This document shows, in pieces, positions 1-7,760 of a stretch of DNA of 64,000 nt (within the stretch, counting starts at the first letter, position 1; every line of letters starts with the position of its first letter). Origin of the DNA: CAXXOK01 sp963664595 (GTDB lineage Bacteria; Bacillota; Clostridia; Christensenellales; Aristaeellaceae); contig CAXXOK010000003.1 of the NCBI GenBank assembly GCA_963664595.2, positions 295,574 to 359,573 on the forward strand, written 5' to 3'. Both the position numbers and the translations under genes were made by a program. The notes below the pieces were generated by a model. It had not been told where the DNA came from, searched no databases, and saw nothing but the letters and a program-made list of their open reading frames with translations.

Positions 1-257
1 ACCTGTTTTTGAATGGCGCGCTGCATGCGCTTGGGGTTGCCGGGTGCGGCGGGCGGCCGCCCGTCCGCCTTCACGGGCGGGCTGAACGCAAGCTCCCGCC
101 AGTGCGCAAGCAGGTAGTGGTACACCTCGTAATCCTTGGGCTCCGCCCCGAAGGTGATTTTGCAAACCTCCAGCTTTCCGTCCGATACCCGTTCATAAAC
201 GCCTACCCAGAACGGGTCCTCAAAGAAAACCGTCAGCGTGCCGGAAATGGATTGCAT
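1..257 (-). CDS. yjdF: YjdF family protein (DUF2992), 3' end outside window
   Basis: The minus-strand reading frame starts at ATG 257 behind AGGAGG and runs off the left edge, so about 85 N-terminal residues are visible. The protein begins MQSISGTLTVFFEDPFWVGV and continues with a segment containing GAEPKDYEVY and FSPPVKADGRPP, which I recognise as the YjdF/DUF2992 family. The family is small, cytosolic and linked to tolerance of azaaromatic compounds because it is the usual gene under the yjdF riboswitch; its biochemical activity is not known. The structured leader directly upstream fits that control. The identification is from recalled family sequence, not a search. Confidence 0.85.
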   Translation of the reverse strand, partial: MQSISGTLTVFFEDPFWVGVYERVSDGKLEVCKITFGAEPKDYEVYHYLLAHWRELAFSPPVKADGRPPAAPGNPKRMQRAIQKQ

Positions 258-259
258 AA

Positions 260-382
260 CAAAAGCCTCCTCGTGTGCTGAACAAAGAACGGACAACCGA
301 AGAGGCAGGTTACTGACGGATGCAATCCGCGCCCGGACTACCGGCCGGGCCGTGTTTTTATCTTTGCGCGTATTTAGTTGTC
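260..382 (-). promoter_or_regulatory. Probable yjdF-motif riboswitch leader
   Basis: On the minus strand a promoter (TTGTAT at 412-417, TATAAT at 389-394, 17-base spacer) precedes a leader of about 125 bases. The leader holds a CCCGG/CCGGG hairpin with a GTAGT segment, a CGGAT-TGC-ATCCG hairpin and a CCTCTTCGG segment before the yjdF ribosome binding site. The yjdF riboswitch class binds azaaromatic compounds. Assignment rests on position, length and resemblance to the remembered motif; an Rfam covariance search would settle it. Confidence 0.72.
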
Positions 383-388
383 AGGTTG

Positions 389-417
389 ATTATACCGCGG
401 AATCGGCGCAGATACAA
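389..417 (-). promoter_or_regulatory. Promoter of yjdF
   Basis: TTGTAT (412-417) and TATAAT (389-394, read on the minus strand) are separated by 17 bases, a good sigma-A promoter. The stretch from here to 614 shows no gene or clear structure. Confidence 0.65.
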
Positions 418-614
418 CGGGCGCGCCGGGAAATGGGCGGTATGCCCGCGTGCGCGATGAGGAAACGGGTTTGCGGGAGATTGGCCGGGGATATCCCGCG
501 GGCGTTTGCCGGGCGGAATACCGCCGCGGGCATTGCCGCCGGGGTAAGGAATTTTGAGAAAAGGTATGATACTAAGCTGATGGGGGCTGCCTGTGTTGCG
601 GCTCCGGATATGTA

Positions 615-1031
615 TTACACGCCGCGCAGGGACAGCAGCCGGGCGCGAATGTCCGTCACCCGCCCAATGGCCTCGGCAACCTGGCCTTCGGCCTCACGGA
701 TGCGCTTTTGCACCAGCCAGTCGGCAAGCAGGCCGTCAAAAAAGTAATCCGCGAAGCTGAGAAAATCATCCACCTGAAAATCGAGGGTCTCCCCGACATC
801 CGAAAGCTCTCCGGCAAACCGGCGCAGGGCTTCCTGTGCCAATGCCAGCTCCTGCCGGGCTTCATCCATCCGGTTGTGTTTGATAAACGTGGAAATAAAG
901 CCCCCGCCCAGAAGATCGGCAATGCCCCAGTTGCCTGCTTTTCGCAGGGACTCCCCGGCGGCGTTCAAATGGGTAAGGGCATGGTCTGCCGCTTGAATGG
1001 CTTCCTGTATTTCCTGCTGTTGGTCTTTCAT
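615..1031 (-). CDS. Conserved hypothetical helical protein
   Basis: A 138-residue protein starting MKDQQQEIQEAIQAA at ATG 1031, chosen over an upstream in-frame ATG because GGAGGG lies just before it. It is rich in Ala, Glu, Gln and Leu with heptad-like spacing, so mostly alpha-helical and perhaps coiled coil. The middle carries GNWGIADLLGGGFISTFIKH followed by a basic/acidic helix. No signal peptide or membrane segment is seen. I recall similar uncharacterised proteins in Clostridia but know no function. It is transcribed toward yjdF, separated by over 350 bases, so it is probably a single-gene unit. Confidence 0.75.
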   Translation of the reverse strand: MKDQQQEIQEAIQAADHALTHLNAAGESLRKAGNWGIADLLGGGFISTFIKHNRMDEARQELALAQEALRRFAGELSDVGETLDFQVDDFLSFADYFFDGLLADWLVQKRIREAEGQVAEAIGRVTDIRARLLSLRGV

Positions 1032-1084
1032 GGTGATTGCTCCCTCCGGACGGTGAAACGTCCTGTGCATAGTATATCACAAGC

Positions 1085-1122
1085 GGGCTGCCGCCCGCCG
1101 GTTTCCGGGCGGACGGGCAGCC
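1085..1122 (-). terminator. Hairpin after the methyltransferase gene
   Basis: GGGCTGCC (1085-1092) pairs with GGGCAGCC (1115-1122), with an inner GC-rich stem. It lies just past the methyltransferase stop codon. There is no strong T run, so this is a weak terminator call. Confidence 0.45.
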
Positions 1123-1140
1123 AATGGGAAGAAGGGGAAA

Positions 1141-1968
1141 TTATTCCTTCCGGCAAATCACCCCCAGCGCCGGGGCGGTTTGCGTGCAGGGCGCGCCCTC
1201 CAGCCCGGCGGTGACCGCCTGCACGGCAAAGCCGCAGGCGGCAAGCTCCGCCCGGAGGGTATCCGGGGAGAAGAAGGTCTGCCAGAAGCGGTAGAGGGTG
1301 CATTGCTCGTCAAACACGGCATAGATATCGCACAGCGCGGAAAGCGCAGGGTAGAACGCGGTCTTGGCCAGCACGGCGTGCGGATGCGGGCGGAAAAGCC
1401 CCTCCGGGGCCGTGTACCAATAGGGCTTGCCGGCTGCGGTGCGGAGCTCCAGCGCGTGCAGGCTTGGCACATCAAAGGCGAACTGCCCGCCGGGCTTCAG
1501 GGCGGCGTGGATATTGCGCAGCAGTGTTTGGCGCTGCTGGGGGTTCAGCACGCCATAATCCTGGCTGATCATCAGGGCCGCGTCGAAGGTCTGCCCGCCG
1601 AACGGCTGCAGATAGCTCGCGCGCCGGAAGCTCGCGCCGGGGGCGTGCGCCGCGGCGTAGGCGAGCGAGCCCGCGGAGCGGTCGATGCCCGTGATGCGGT
1701 AGCCGCGCCGCGCAAGGGCCGCGCAATACAGCCCCGGCCCGCAGCCCAGATCCACGATGGATGCGCCCGCGGCAAGCCCCATCGCGGCGGGCAGCCGATC
1801 GCAAAGCGCGGCGATGGTTTGGGGCTTATAGCTGGCCTGATCGGTATCGGGGTCGAGGTGGGCCTGCAAAAGCTGCGAGGCGATATAGGGGTCGTCCCAG
1901 AATTCCGCGCCGGGCGCATAGGGCGCGGGGGCAAGATCGGCGGTTAAAAGATCCTGTACTGTGAACAT
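1141..1968 (-). CDS. Class I SAM-dependent methyltransferase
   Basis: A 275-residue cytosolic protein. The start MFTVQDLLTADLAP at 1968 has AGGAAGGG upstream; the longer frame would add 51 residues with no ribosome binding site. The Rossmann-fold signature VDLGCGPGLYCAALARRGY (SAM motif I) is followed by the acidic residue of GIDRS, and later NPQQRQTLLRNIHAALKPGG (post-motif region). This supports SAM-dependent methyl transfer, but the substrate cannot be told. The C-terminal part (FFSPDTLRAELAACGFAV) is typical of the family. The gene has a long upstream region with nested inverted repeats. Confidence 0.88.
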   Translation of the reverse strand: MFTVQDLLTADLAPAPYAPGAEFWDDPYIASQLLQAHLDPDTDQASYKPQTIAALCDRLPAAMGLAAGASIVDLGCGPGLYCAALARRGYRITGIDRSAGSLAYAAAHAPGASFRRASYLQPFGGQTFDAALMISQDYGVLNPQQRQTLLRNIHAALKPGGQFAFDVPSLHALELRTAAGKPYWYTAPEGLFRPHPHAVLAKTAFYPALSALCDIYAVFDEQCTLYRFWQTFFSPDTLRAELAACGFAVQAVTAGLEGAPCTQTAPALGVICRKE

Positions 1969-2123
1969 GGAACCCTTCCTTTCATCGGGTGAGAAAATGT
2001 ACAAAGCTGCGGCATGGCGGCAAACGCAAACAGAGAACCGGGTGCACAGGGCGGTTCTCTCCGTTTGGCGCAGCGCCGAAGGTTTTTTATCACAGGCCCG
2101 GGAGCCGGGGCTGATACGCAAAC

Positions 2124-2263
2124 GGAGGGATACCTTGCGAAAGAACGAACGAAACCCACAGCAAAACCGCGCCTGCGCTTATCAGGCGATTTTCTTGCTT
2201 CGGCTTCGTTCTTTCTGTCGCTTCCGGTCGGCGATCGTGTCACCTTCCGGACGGTATCCCTCC
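2124..2263. repeat. Nested inverted-repeat region upstream of the methyltransferase
   Basis: GGAGGGATACC (2124-2134) is matched by GGTATCCCTCC (2253-2263); inside it AAAGAACG (2140-2147) pairs with CGTTCTTT (2207-2214), and CGCCTG (2170-2175) pairs with CAGGCG (2183-2188). The arms nest, so the 140 bases can fold as one long branched hairpin. It could be an RNA leader of the methyltransferase or a small mobile repeat. The rest of 1969-2460 shows no gene. Confidence 0.6.
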
Positions 2264-2464
2264 CCTAAAATGATTCAGTCGTTTGCTGCCGTATCCAGCA
2301 TAACGCAGGTCGGCGGTGTTGTCAATTACCGGAAAAAGGATGGAAAGGGGATTGTTATACGATACAATATTTATGGAGTGAGTACAGTGAAGCTTCGTTT
2401 AGAGCCCGGTTTCTGCGGTATGTAATCGTTAATATTTTCATTGTGAGTGCTCCGGTGCCGCCGG

Positions 2465-2690
2465 GCGGCGCGGGGGTGGGTTATTATTGAAAAGTTTCGG
2501 GTCGTTAGCGCCGCTCGCCTCATCGCGCCTGCGGCACTGTTCGCTCGCTTTGGCAATGTATTGTAATACATGGAATGGGGTTTCACCCCAAGCCCTGAGC
2601 AAGGGCTTCGCCCCTGCACCTTGACCAGGGCCATCGGCCCTGGACCCATCATTTTGCGGTTTTGACGCGCGGCATCTGGTATAGAGTGAT
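2465..2690 (-). repeat. Multi-hairpin dispersed repeat, copy 1
   Basis: Minus-oriented copy of the repeat whose reading direction begins GGGTCCAGGGCC and ends near TTAACGACCCGAAA. It contains back-to-back hairpins: CCAGGGC/GCCCTGG, a GGGG/CCCC pair in the AAGGGCTTCGCCC region and others. It forms a tandem pair with the next copy (period 226 bases). Small open frames in it are by-products of the repeat. Confidence 0.8.
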
Positions 2691-2878
2691 GCGGCGCGGG
2701 GGTGGGTTATTATCGAAAAGTTTCGGGTCGTTAGCGCCGCTCTCTTCATAGCGCCTGCGGCGCTGTTTGCTCGCTTTGGCAATGCATTGTAATACATGAA
2801 TTGGGGTTTCACCCCAAGCCCTGAGCAAGGGCTTCGCCCCTGCACCCTGACCAGGGCCATTGGCCCTGGACCCTTCAT
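2691..2878 (-). repeat. Multi-hairpin dispersed repeat, copy 2
   Basis: Second tandem copy, nearly identical to copy 1 and in the same orientation. It ends directly beside the stop codon of the SH3 protein gene, as other copies sit beside gene ends. Confidence 0.8.
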
Positions 2879-2900
2879 TTGATTGGTTTCCGGCCTGCGG

Positions 2901-4709
2901 TTACTCCAGCCAATCCAGCTGCTGCGCGGTGGCGGCCGTTATCACATCGGCGGCCTTCACATAGCCGTCGGCGCCGTTCAAATCCATCATCCAGCCGGGC
3001 TCGCCGTTTTGCGGCACCATTACGTGCAGCCAGCCGTCGCGCTCCGCCAGCACATGCATTTTGGTTCCCGCGGGCAGTTTGGTTACGGTACCGGCAAACA
3101 GCCCGGTGCCTTTTTTCAGGGAGATGTTTTTCCTGGCTTTGGCCACAGTGAGCGGGGGATACTTCTCCAGCGGCTTCATCGCGCAGGGCGAACCCGGATA
3201 ATCCACATACACGCTGGCCATATAACCCTCCACGCTGCCGATACGCACATGGTACCACGGATAGGGGTCGCCCGGCCTGGTATCCAGCACCTCTAACAGC
3301 GTGCCGTAGCTGTAGGTACCCAGATCGGAGGAGTGGGACGAGGTTTTGGCCCGCAGGTGTACGCCGCACGACACGGCATAGCCGTCCGGCAGGGCATAGC
3401 CCGTGTCGGCGCGGCAGGCCTCGGCGCTTTTGGGAAACGCGTCGGCATCGGTATAATCCAGGTACGGAGGGATGAGCGCGGGTATTTGCTCTGTTGTGGT
3501 CACCCCGTCCGCGGCGGTGGTGGTGACGCTATACCATTCCCCGTCGGCGGCGATTACCCGGTTATCCCCGGCTTCGATGGTGGTGCTCTCGCCGGTAGCG
3601 GTGTTCACATGTTGGTAGTCCTGCAATCTGCACAGGATGCCGCTAACCGGATTGTACTGCACGCGCACGCGGAAGCTTTCGGTCTCGGTATCCGACCGGG
3701 AACAGGCAAGGGTATACAGGTTTTCCTTCGCGTTATAGGTGATGTACAGCAAACCGTCCGAAAACAGCGCTTTTTCTCCGACGGGCATCACGGTCCAGGT
3801 TTCGGTCTCGGCGGTTCGGCGCAGGGTAACCAACAGGCGCGCGCCGTCTTTTTCCAGTGCGAGCAGGCCGGTGTCGTACATGGCGTTATCGTTGGTAATT
3901 TCCCCTTGCTGATACGCGCCGCACAGGCAAACATAGCCCTTCAGCATCGGGTGGGAGAGCGCCTGGGCAAGCTCGTCCGGCGTCTCGCCCACAAATTCCG
4001 TCACGGTCAGCGGCTGTTTGCCTGTGCGGGTTTGCGTTTCGTACCGGGTAATGCCCTGTGTGCCCGGGGCCGTGGGCTGCGGCGTCGGCTGCGCGGCGGC
4101 AGGGGTTGTTGCATCCTCCGCTGTGAAGCCGTAGGAGGCCAGTTCTTCATCCCGCCACTCCAGCAGCGGCTGCGGCCAGGTTTCCGGCTCGCCATAGCAG
4201 GATTTGAAATACTCGTTCACGGCCTGCGCCGTGGTCAGGGAGCCGTTCATCAGCCCGCTGTACAGCGCGTCGTTGGGCTGAACGCCCCATTGCTCCATCC
4301 AGTCCAGAAACATGGCGCGGCGTTCCGCGCTCATCCCGGTAAACCAGCCGTTTGCCCGCGCGGTGCGCAGGCCGTCGCGGATGCTGCCCTCCCCCGGATA
4401 GGCGCTGAAGCCATCCACATGGAAGGGGGTGGAGCTGCTGATGAACTGTCCCGTTTGTTTATCATTTGCGGAGGTATATACCCACGTGGGATGCCCGGGA
4501 GGATAGAATGTCACCTGCCACTGCGTATCGGTTTCGGTTACCTCAAAGATAAAGGCGTCCGCCTCCGCCTGCGTGTAGCTATAGACCTCGGTCAGGTCGG
4601 CCATGGCGTGCCGCTCCGCCTCTGAGAAATCTTTCGCGGCGGCGCATGCCGGGAGCAGGAAAACCGTAAGCACCAGAGCGGTGATCAGGTACGAGAAAAC
4701 ACGTTTCAT
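2901..4709 (-). CDS. Secreted protein with C-terminal SH3 domains
   Basis: 602 residues, starting at ATG 4709 behind AAAGGAG. Residues 1-25 are a signal peptide (MKRV, then a hydrophobic run ending ACAAA). The middle has a Pro/Thr linker (PAAAQPTPQPTAPG) near residue 210. The C-terminal 170 residues hold two bacterial SH3-like repeats: VHLRAKTSSHSSDLGTY with EVLDTRPGDPYPWYHVRI, then ISLKKGTGLFAGTVTKLPAG with AERDGWLHV. Such domains usually bind cell-wall peptides. No catalytic domain is recognised in residues 25-430. It is probably an exported, wall-associated protein; the function is unknown. It faces the same way as the 200-residue protein upstream but the 71-base gap contains its own ribosome binding site. 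Confidence 0.8.
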   Translation of the reverse strand: MKRVFSYLITALVLTVFLLPACAAAKDFSEAERHAMADLTEVYSYTQAEADAFIFEVTETDTQWQVTFYPPGHPTWVYTSANDKQTGQFISSSTPFHVDGFSAYPGEGSIRDGLRTARANGWFTGMSAERRAMFLDWMEQWGVQPNDALYSGLMNGSLTTAQAVNEYFKSCYGEPETWPQPLLEWRDEELASYGFTAEDATTPAAAQPTPQPTAPGTQGITRYETQTRTGKQPLTVTEFVGETPDELAQALSHPMLKGYVCLCGAYQQGEITNDNAMYDTGLLALEKDGARLLVTLRRTAETETWTVMPVGEKALFSDGLLYITYNAKENLYTLACSRSDTETESFRVRVQYNPVSGILCRLQDYQHVNTATGESTTIEAGDNRVIAADGEWYSVTTTAADGVTTTEQIPALIPPYLDYTDADAFPKSAEACRADTGYALPDGYAVSCGVHLRAKTSSHSSDLGTYSYGTLLEVLDTRPGDPYPWYHVRIGSVEGYMASVYVDYPGSPCAMKPLEKYPPLTVAKARKNISLKKGTGLFAGTVTKLPAGTKMHVLAERDGWLHVMVPQNGEPGWMMDLNGADGYVKAADVITAATAQQLDWLE

Positions 4710-4780
4710 AGGGTGATGGTCTCCTTTCGTCGGCCGGGTCCGGCCGGGTGCGGACAGGGCTGGGAGTGCGATGCGGCGGC

Positions 4781-5383
4781 TCAGCCGGGGCTATCCAGAA
4801 CCATATCCATGGTGCAGCTCACCACACGCATCCGGGGTGCGACCTGCACCACGAAAAACGTATAGGTTTCGCTGTCCTGATTGTAGCCCATGAGCACGTC
4901 GAAGGTGCAGCCATGGCTGGTGATCTCCTCGCGCTGCGATGCAAAGGACGAGATCCGGGCGGAAGCGCCCGGGCGGAAGACATCCAGAAAGTCCAGCAGG
5001 AACTGCGTTACCTCGTCCTGCCGGGGCTCCAGGGTGCCCTGCATGATGGGGGTATCGTCAAACTGGGCCAGGCCGTTGTACAGATAGGGCACGCCGCCGT
5101 CGCCATCCAGATGGAGGTACAGCTGGCTGTCGCCGATCCCGGCGGTAACATAGAAGCGGTCATCCTCCCGCTGGGCGTACCAGGAAAGCGCTTCGGTGTC
5201 CTGCAGCAGATACTCGCTTTGCCACAGGGCCTTGGCATAGTCGATTGCCTCTTGCGCCGTGGTAATGGGGCGGGCTTCCGGCCCCGTATCCTGCGGCTGG
5301 GACGGCGGCACCTTATAGACGGCTGCAAGCCCGGAAAACAGCAGGATAAACAGAGCGGAGATCAGGATATACAGGCGTTTCAT
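4781..5383 (-). CDS. Stand-alone copy of the BlaR1-like sensor domain
   Basis: 200 residues; the start MKRLYILISALFILLFSG at 5383 has AAAGGAGACG upstream, while the longer frame lacks one. One N-terminal hydrophobic helix acts as signal or anchor. The remaining residues align by eye with the outer C-terminal domain of the neighbouring BlaR1-like protein: both share an AxxYAKxLWQSEYL segment, FYVTA/YYVTA, YLxNGLxxxD, QxEITQ/QDEVTQ followed by LLxFxDxxRPG, and a final FFVVQVAP/LFVVQISP-V. It is therefore a duplicated, membrane-anchored sensor domain without the protease. It follows the blaR1-like gene after a strong hairpin. A role as decoy or co-sensor is an inference. Confidence 0.8.
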   Translation of the reverse strand: MKRLYILISALFILLFSGLAAVYKVPPSQPQDTGPEARPITTAQEAIDYAKALWQSEYLLQDTEALSWYAQREDDRFYVTAGIGDSQLYLHLDGDGGVPYLYNGLAQFDDTPIMQGTLEPRQDEVTQFLLDFLDVFRPGASARISSFASQREEITSHGCTFDVLMGYNQDSETYTFFVVQVAPRMRVVSCTMDMVLDSPG

Positions 5384-5492
5384 GATGTTTCGTCTCCTTT
5401 GCGGGCAGTAACCGGCCCCGGCAGGGCACCGGCAAGCCGCCGCGCTGGATTGCCGGAGACCTTGGCGCGCAAAGCCCGGCATGCATTTAACG

Positions 5493-5527
5493 CGCCGCCG
5501 CACGGATTTTATCCCCGTGCGGCGGCG
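5493..5527 (-). terminator. Strong hairpin after the blaR1-like gene
   Basis: A perfect 13-base stem, CGCCGCCGCACGG (5493-5505) with its complement (5515-5527), lies between the blaR1-like gene and the small sensor-domain gene. It may terminate most transcripts or reduce expression of the downstream gene. There is no long T run. Confidence 0.6.
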
Positions 5528-5560
5528 GAACTTGTTTCAGCCGCCGCCGGAAGCTGCGGC

Positions 5561-7171
5561 TCAGCCCACGCCGCTGTACAGGGTGGACTGGGGAATGCCG
5601 ATGGCGTAGTTCACCACGCGCACCACGGGCGAAATCTGTACCACAAAGAGCGAATAGGTATCGATCTGCGTTTCATTCTGCGCGTAGGTATAGCCGATGA
5701 AAGTGACATAGAATTGGTCGGTATACGCGGTTTCGCTTTCGAAATGGAAGGCCTCGATCCGGTCGGAATCCCCCGGGCGGAGGGCATCCACAAAGTTGAG
5801 CAGGTACTGGGTAATCTCTTGCTTTTGGTCCTCAACATCCTCCTGGGTGGGAGAGGCGTAATCGTACCGGGACAGCCCGTTGTGCAGGTAGCTGACAACG
5901 CCGTCGCCGCCGAAGTGTGCGATCAGCGCAAAGTCCTCATTGCTGGCGGTTACATAATAAACGCCGTCGATTTCCTCCACACCCCAATCCAGCCCGGCGA
6001 TATCCTCGGCCAGGTATTCGCTTTGCCACAGGACCTTGGCATAGGCAATAGCCTCTTCCTCCGAGGTGATCTGCCGGGCCTCGATGCCCGCGCCGGACGG
6101 ATTGATTTTCAGGATTTCGGGCATGGGGATATATTCCGCCGTGGCGAACGCGCCCGCAAGCGCCATGCACGCCACGAGGGCAGCCGTAAGCGCCAGTCCC
6201 TTTTTCACGGTTCCGCTGTGCAAAATGGCGTTGACGCGGGTTTTCAGGCTGCGGCTGGTCATGGTCATGCTGGTGGCCAGCACCCCCACGCCCGGCGCCA
6301 TGCGGCGGGAAGCCGCCAGCACCAGCACGTTGGCATAGGCCAGCCGCTGCGCGGTATCCAGACCGTGGATCACGCGATCGTCGCAGGCCAGCTCGGTATC
6401 GATCCGGCTCATGCCCGCGGCCAGCCAGACCAGCGGGTTGAACCAGTGCACGGCGCAGCACGCAAGCCGCACCAGCCCCCAGAGAGAGTCGCGGCCCTTG
6501 TAATGGCAGATCTCATGCGTGAGCACCATCGCCGCCTCCTGCGGCGCGGCCGTGAGCGGCAGCGCGATATAGGGGCGGAACACGCCGACCAGGCAGGCGC
6601 TGGGGAGCGGGTCGGTAAAGTATACGGGGATGGGCTTCACGCCGCGCTCGGCGCACAGCGCCTGATACTGCTCCTCAAGCTTGCCGGAAATCGGCTCGAT
6701 GCGGTCCGCCCGCAGCCTGCGGCGGAAGCGCAGGTTGGACAGGAGAAACCAGAGGCTCACCGCCATAACGCCCAGCAGGTACAGTTGCATCAGCCGCCAG
6801 GAGAGCATGCCGTTGTAGGTGGAATCCACCAGGGCGTTCATGCCGTCGGCGATGCCGCTGCGGCGGCCCGCCAGATTCTCCACCCACCCGGTAACGCTTT
6901 CCACAGCATCGGTAAAGCGCACCTGCAACTGCCCGGCGATGGGGCGGATGGCCGTGTCCTGCGCAAAGGCGGAACGGATTTCGTTGATGGCGGGGTTGGG
7001 CAGCGCCAGCGGGCACAGCAGGCGGATGGCCACCAGCAGCCACGCAAAGCGGATCAGCCGGTTACCCAGCGGCTTGCGAAGAAATTTTCGGATCAGGATC
7101 ATCAGGAGAATGGCCAGAGAGGCCATCACGTTGGCTTCCAGCAGAAAGTTATACAGAACTGCGGTTCTCAC
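5561..7171 (-). CDS. BlaR1/MecR1-family membrane metalloprotease (M56) with a non-standard sensor domain
   Basis: 536 residues. The N-terminal ~340 residues are the M56 unit: several membrane helices, the zinc motif HEICH near residue 218 within VLTHEICHYKGRD, the downstream ELACDD glutamate ligand region, and a last helix KKGLALTAALVACMALAGAF. In BlaR1 the domain after this helix is a penicillin-binding fold; here residues ~355-520 lack the SxxK and KTG motifs and instead carry the domain repeated in the next gene. The start overlaps the blaI stop by four bases (ATGA), so the two are translationally coupled. It likely cleaves or triggers loss of the repressor on sensing an outside signal; the ligand is unknown and beta-lactam is doubtful. 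Confidence 0.88.
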   Translation of the reverse strand: MRTAVLYNFLLEANVMASLAILLMILIRKFLRKPLGNRLIRFAWLLVAIRLLCPLALPNPAINEIRSAFAQDTAIRPIAGQLQVRFTDAVESVTGWVENLAGRRSGIADGMNALVDSTYNGMLSWRLMQLYLLGVMAVSLWFLLSNLRFRRRLRADRIEPISGKLEEQYQALCAERGVKPIPVYFTDPLPSACLVGVFRPYIALPLTAAPQEAAMVLTHEICHYKGRDSLWGLVRLACCAVHWFNPLVWLAAGMSRIDTELACDDRVIHGLDTAQRLAYANVLVLAASRRMAPGVGVLATSMTMTSRSLKTRVNAILHSGTVKKGLALTAALVACMALAGAFATAEYIPMPEILKINPSGAGIEARQITSEEEAIAYAKVLWQSEYLAEDIAGLDWGVEEIDGVYYVTASNEDFALIAHFGGDGVVSYLHNGLSRYDYASPTQEDVEDQKQEITQYLLNFVDALRPGDSDRIEAFHFESETAYTDQFYVTFIGYTYAQNETQIDTYSLFVVQISPVVRVVNYAIGIPQSTLYSGVG

Positions 7172-7557
7172 GGCGTATCGCCTCCCCGGTGTTTGGCTTC
7201 GTCCTGCAGCAGGGCGAGCGCGGATTCGATCTCGTCTACCGTCACCTCGCCGGAATCCACCAGATGGTTGATCAGCAGCGAGGCCTTGCCTTCAAAAACC
7301 CGGTCGAGCAGCTTGCGGGTTTGGGTGGCGGAGGCCTCCTCCCGGGTGATGGTGGGGGAATACAGTTTCACGGGGCCGCTCTCGTCCACCGTTACGCTGC
7401 CCTTGTCCTGCATGCGCTTGAGCAGCGTGATCACGGTATGGCGCGTCCAGCCGGTGGCGGGCTCCAGTGTTTTGGTGATGTCGCCCATTGTGCGCGGATG
7501 ATAGTCCCATAGCGTTTCCATGATTCGCCATTCCGCTTCGGTGCATTGCACAGCCAT
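7168..7557 (-). CDS. BlaI/MecI-family repressor
   Basis: 129 residues starting MAVQCTEAEWRIMETLWD at ATG 7557, chosen over an upstream ATG because AAAGGAGGGG precedes it. The winged-helix signature TGWTRHTVITLLKRMQDKGSV is classic for BlaI/MecI, and the C-terminal helices dimerise and carry the cleavage region. It would repress its own operon by binding the inverted repeat in its promoter. It is cotranscribed with the M56 sensor protease, the standard pairing. Confidence 0.92.
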   Translation of the reverse strand: MAVQCTEAEWRIMETLWDYHPRTMGDITKTLEPATGWTRHTVITLLKRMQDKGSVTVDESGPVKLYSPTITREEASATQTRKLLDRVFEGKASLLINHLVDSGEVTVDEIESALALLQDEAKHRGGDTP

Positions 7558-7579
7558 AGCACCCCTCCTTTCAGTTGTT

Positions 7580-7634
7580 GACAAGTGTCTACCTGTCAGG
7601 ATATAGGATACACTTGTCTACTCCTTCTTGTCAA
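7580..7634 (-). promoter_or_regulatory. Promoter and operator of the blaI-blaR1-like operon
   Basis: On the minus strand TTGACA (7629-7634) and TATCCT (7605-7610) lie 18 bases apart. A 9-base inverted repeat, GACAAGTGT (7580-7588) with ACACTTGTC (7610-7618), overlaps the -10 region and transcription start. This is where a BlaI-type repressor would act, although the half-site differs from the textbook TACA/TGTA. Confidence 0.75.
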
Positions 7635-7760
7635 GGGGGCCGTGCCGGATACGGGAAAATGCCAGAGGGTATTTTTTCCTGCCGGGAAGGGAGAATGCTT
7701 CCGCTGTTACCTTGTGTCTTGCGCGGGCCCGCGCTATACTGGCGGGGAAAGGGTGAAAAA

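Noticed and set aside
2371..2878. Small proteins containing KRANS, GAMRRAA and SPCSGLG segments, seen also near 8.9, 19.6, 30.6 and 32.8 kb
   Set aside because: They arise from the multi-hairpin repeat in one frame. Copies lack consistent starts or ribosome binding sites and conservation follows stem pairing, not codons.
3333..4625. 430-codon open frame on the plus strand
   Set aside because: Antisense to the secreted SH3 protein; composition is typical of a GC-rich shadow frame.
4748..7501. 917-codon open frame on the plus strand
   Set aside because: It runs antisense to the blaR1-like and sensor-domain genes. Its translation is Gly/Arg/His-rich without any fold signature; long antisense frames are expected in GC-rich genes.
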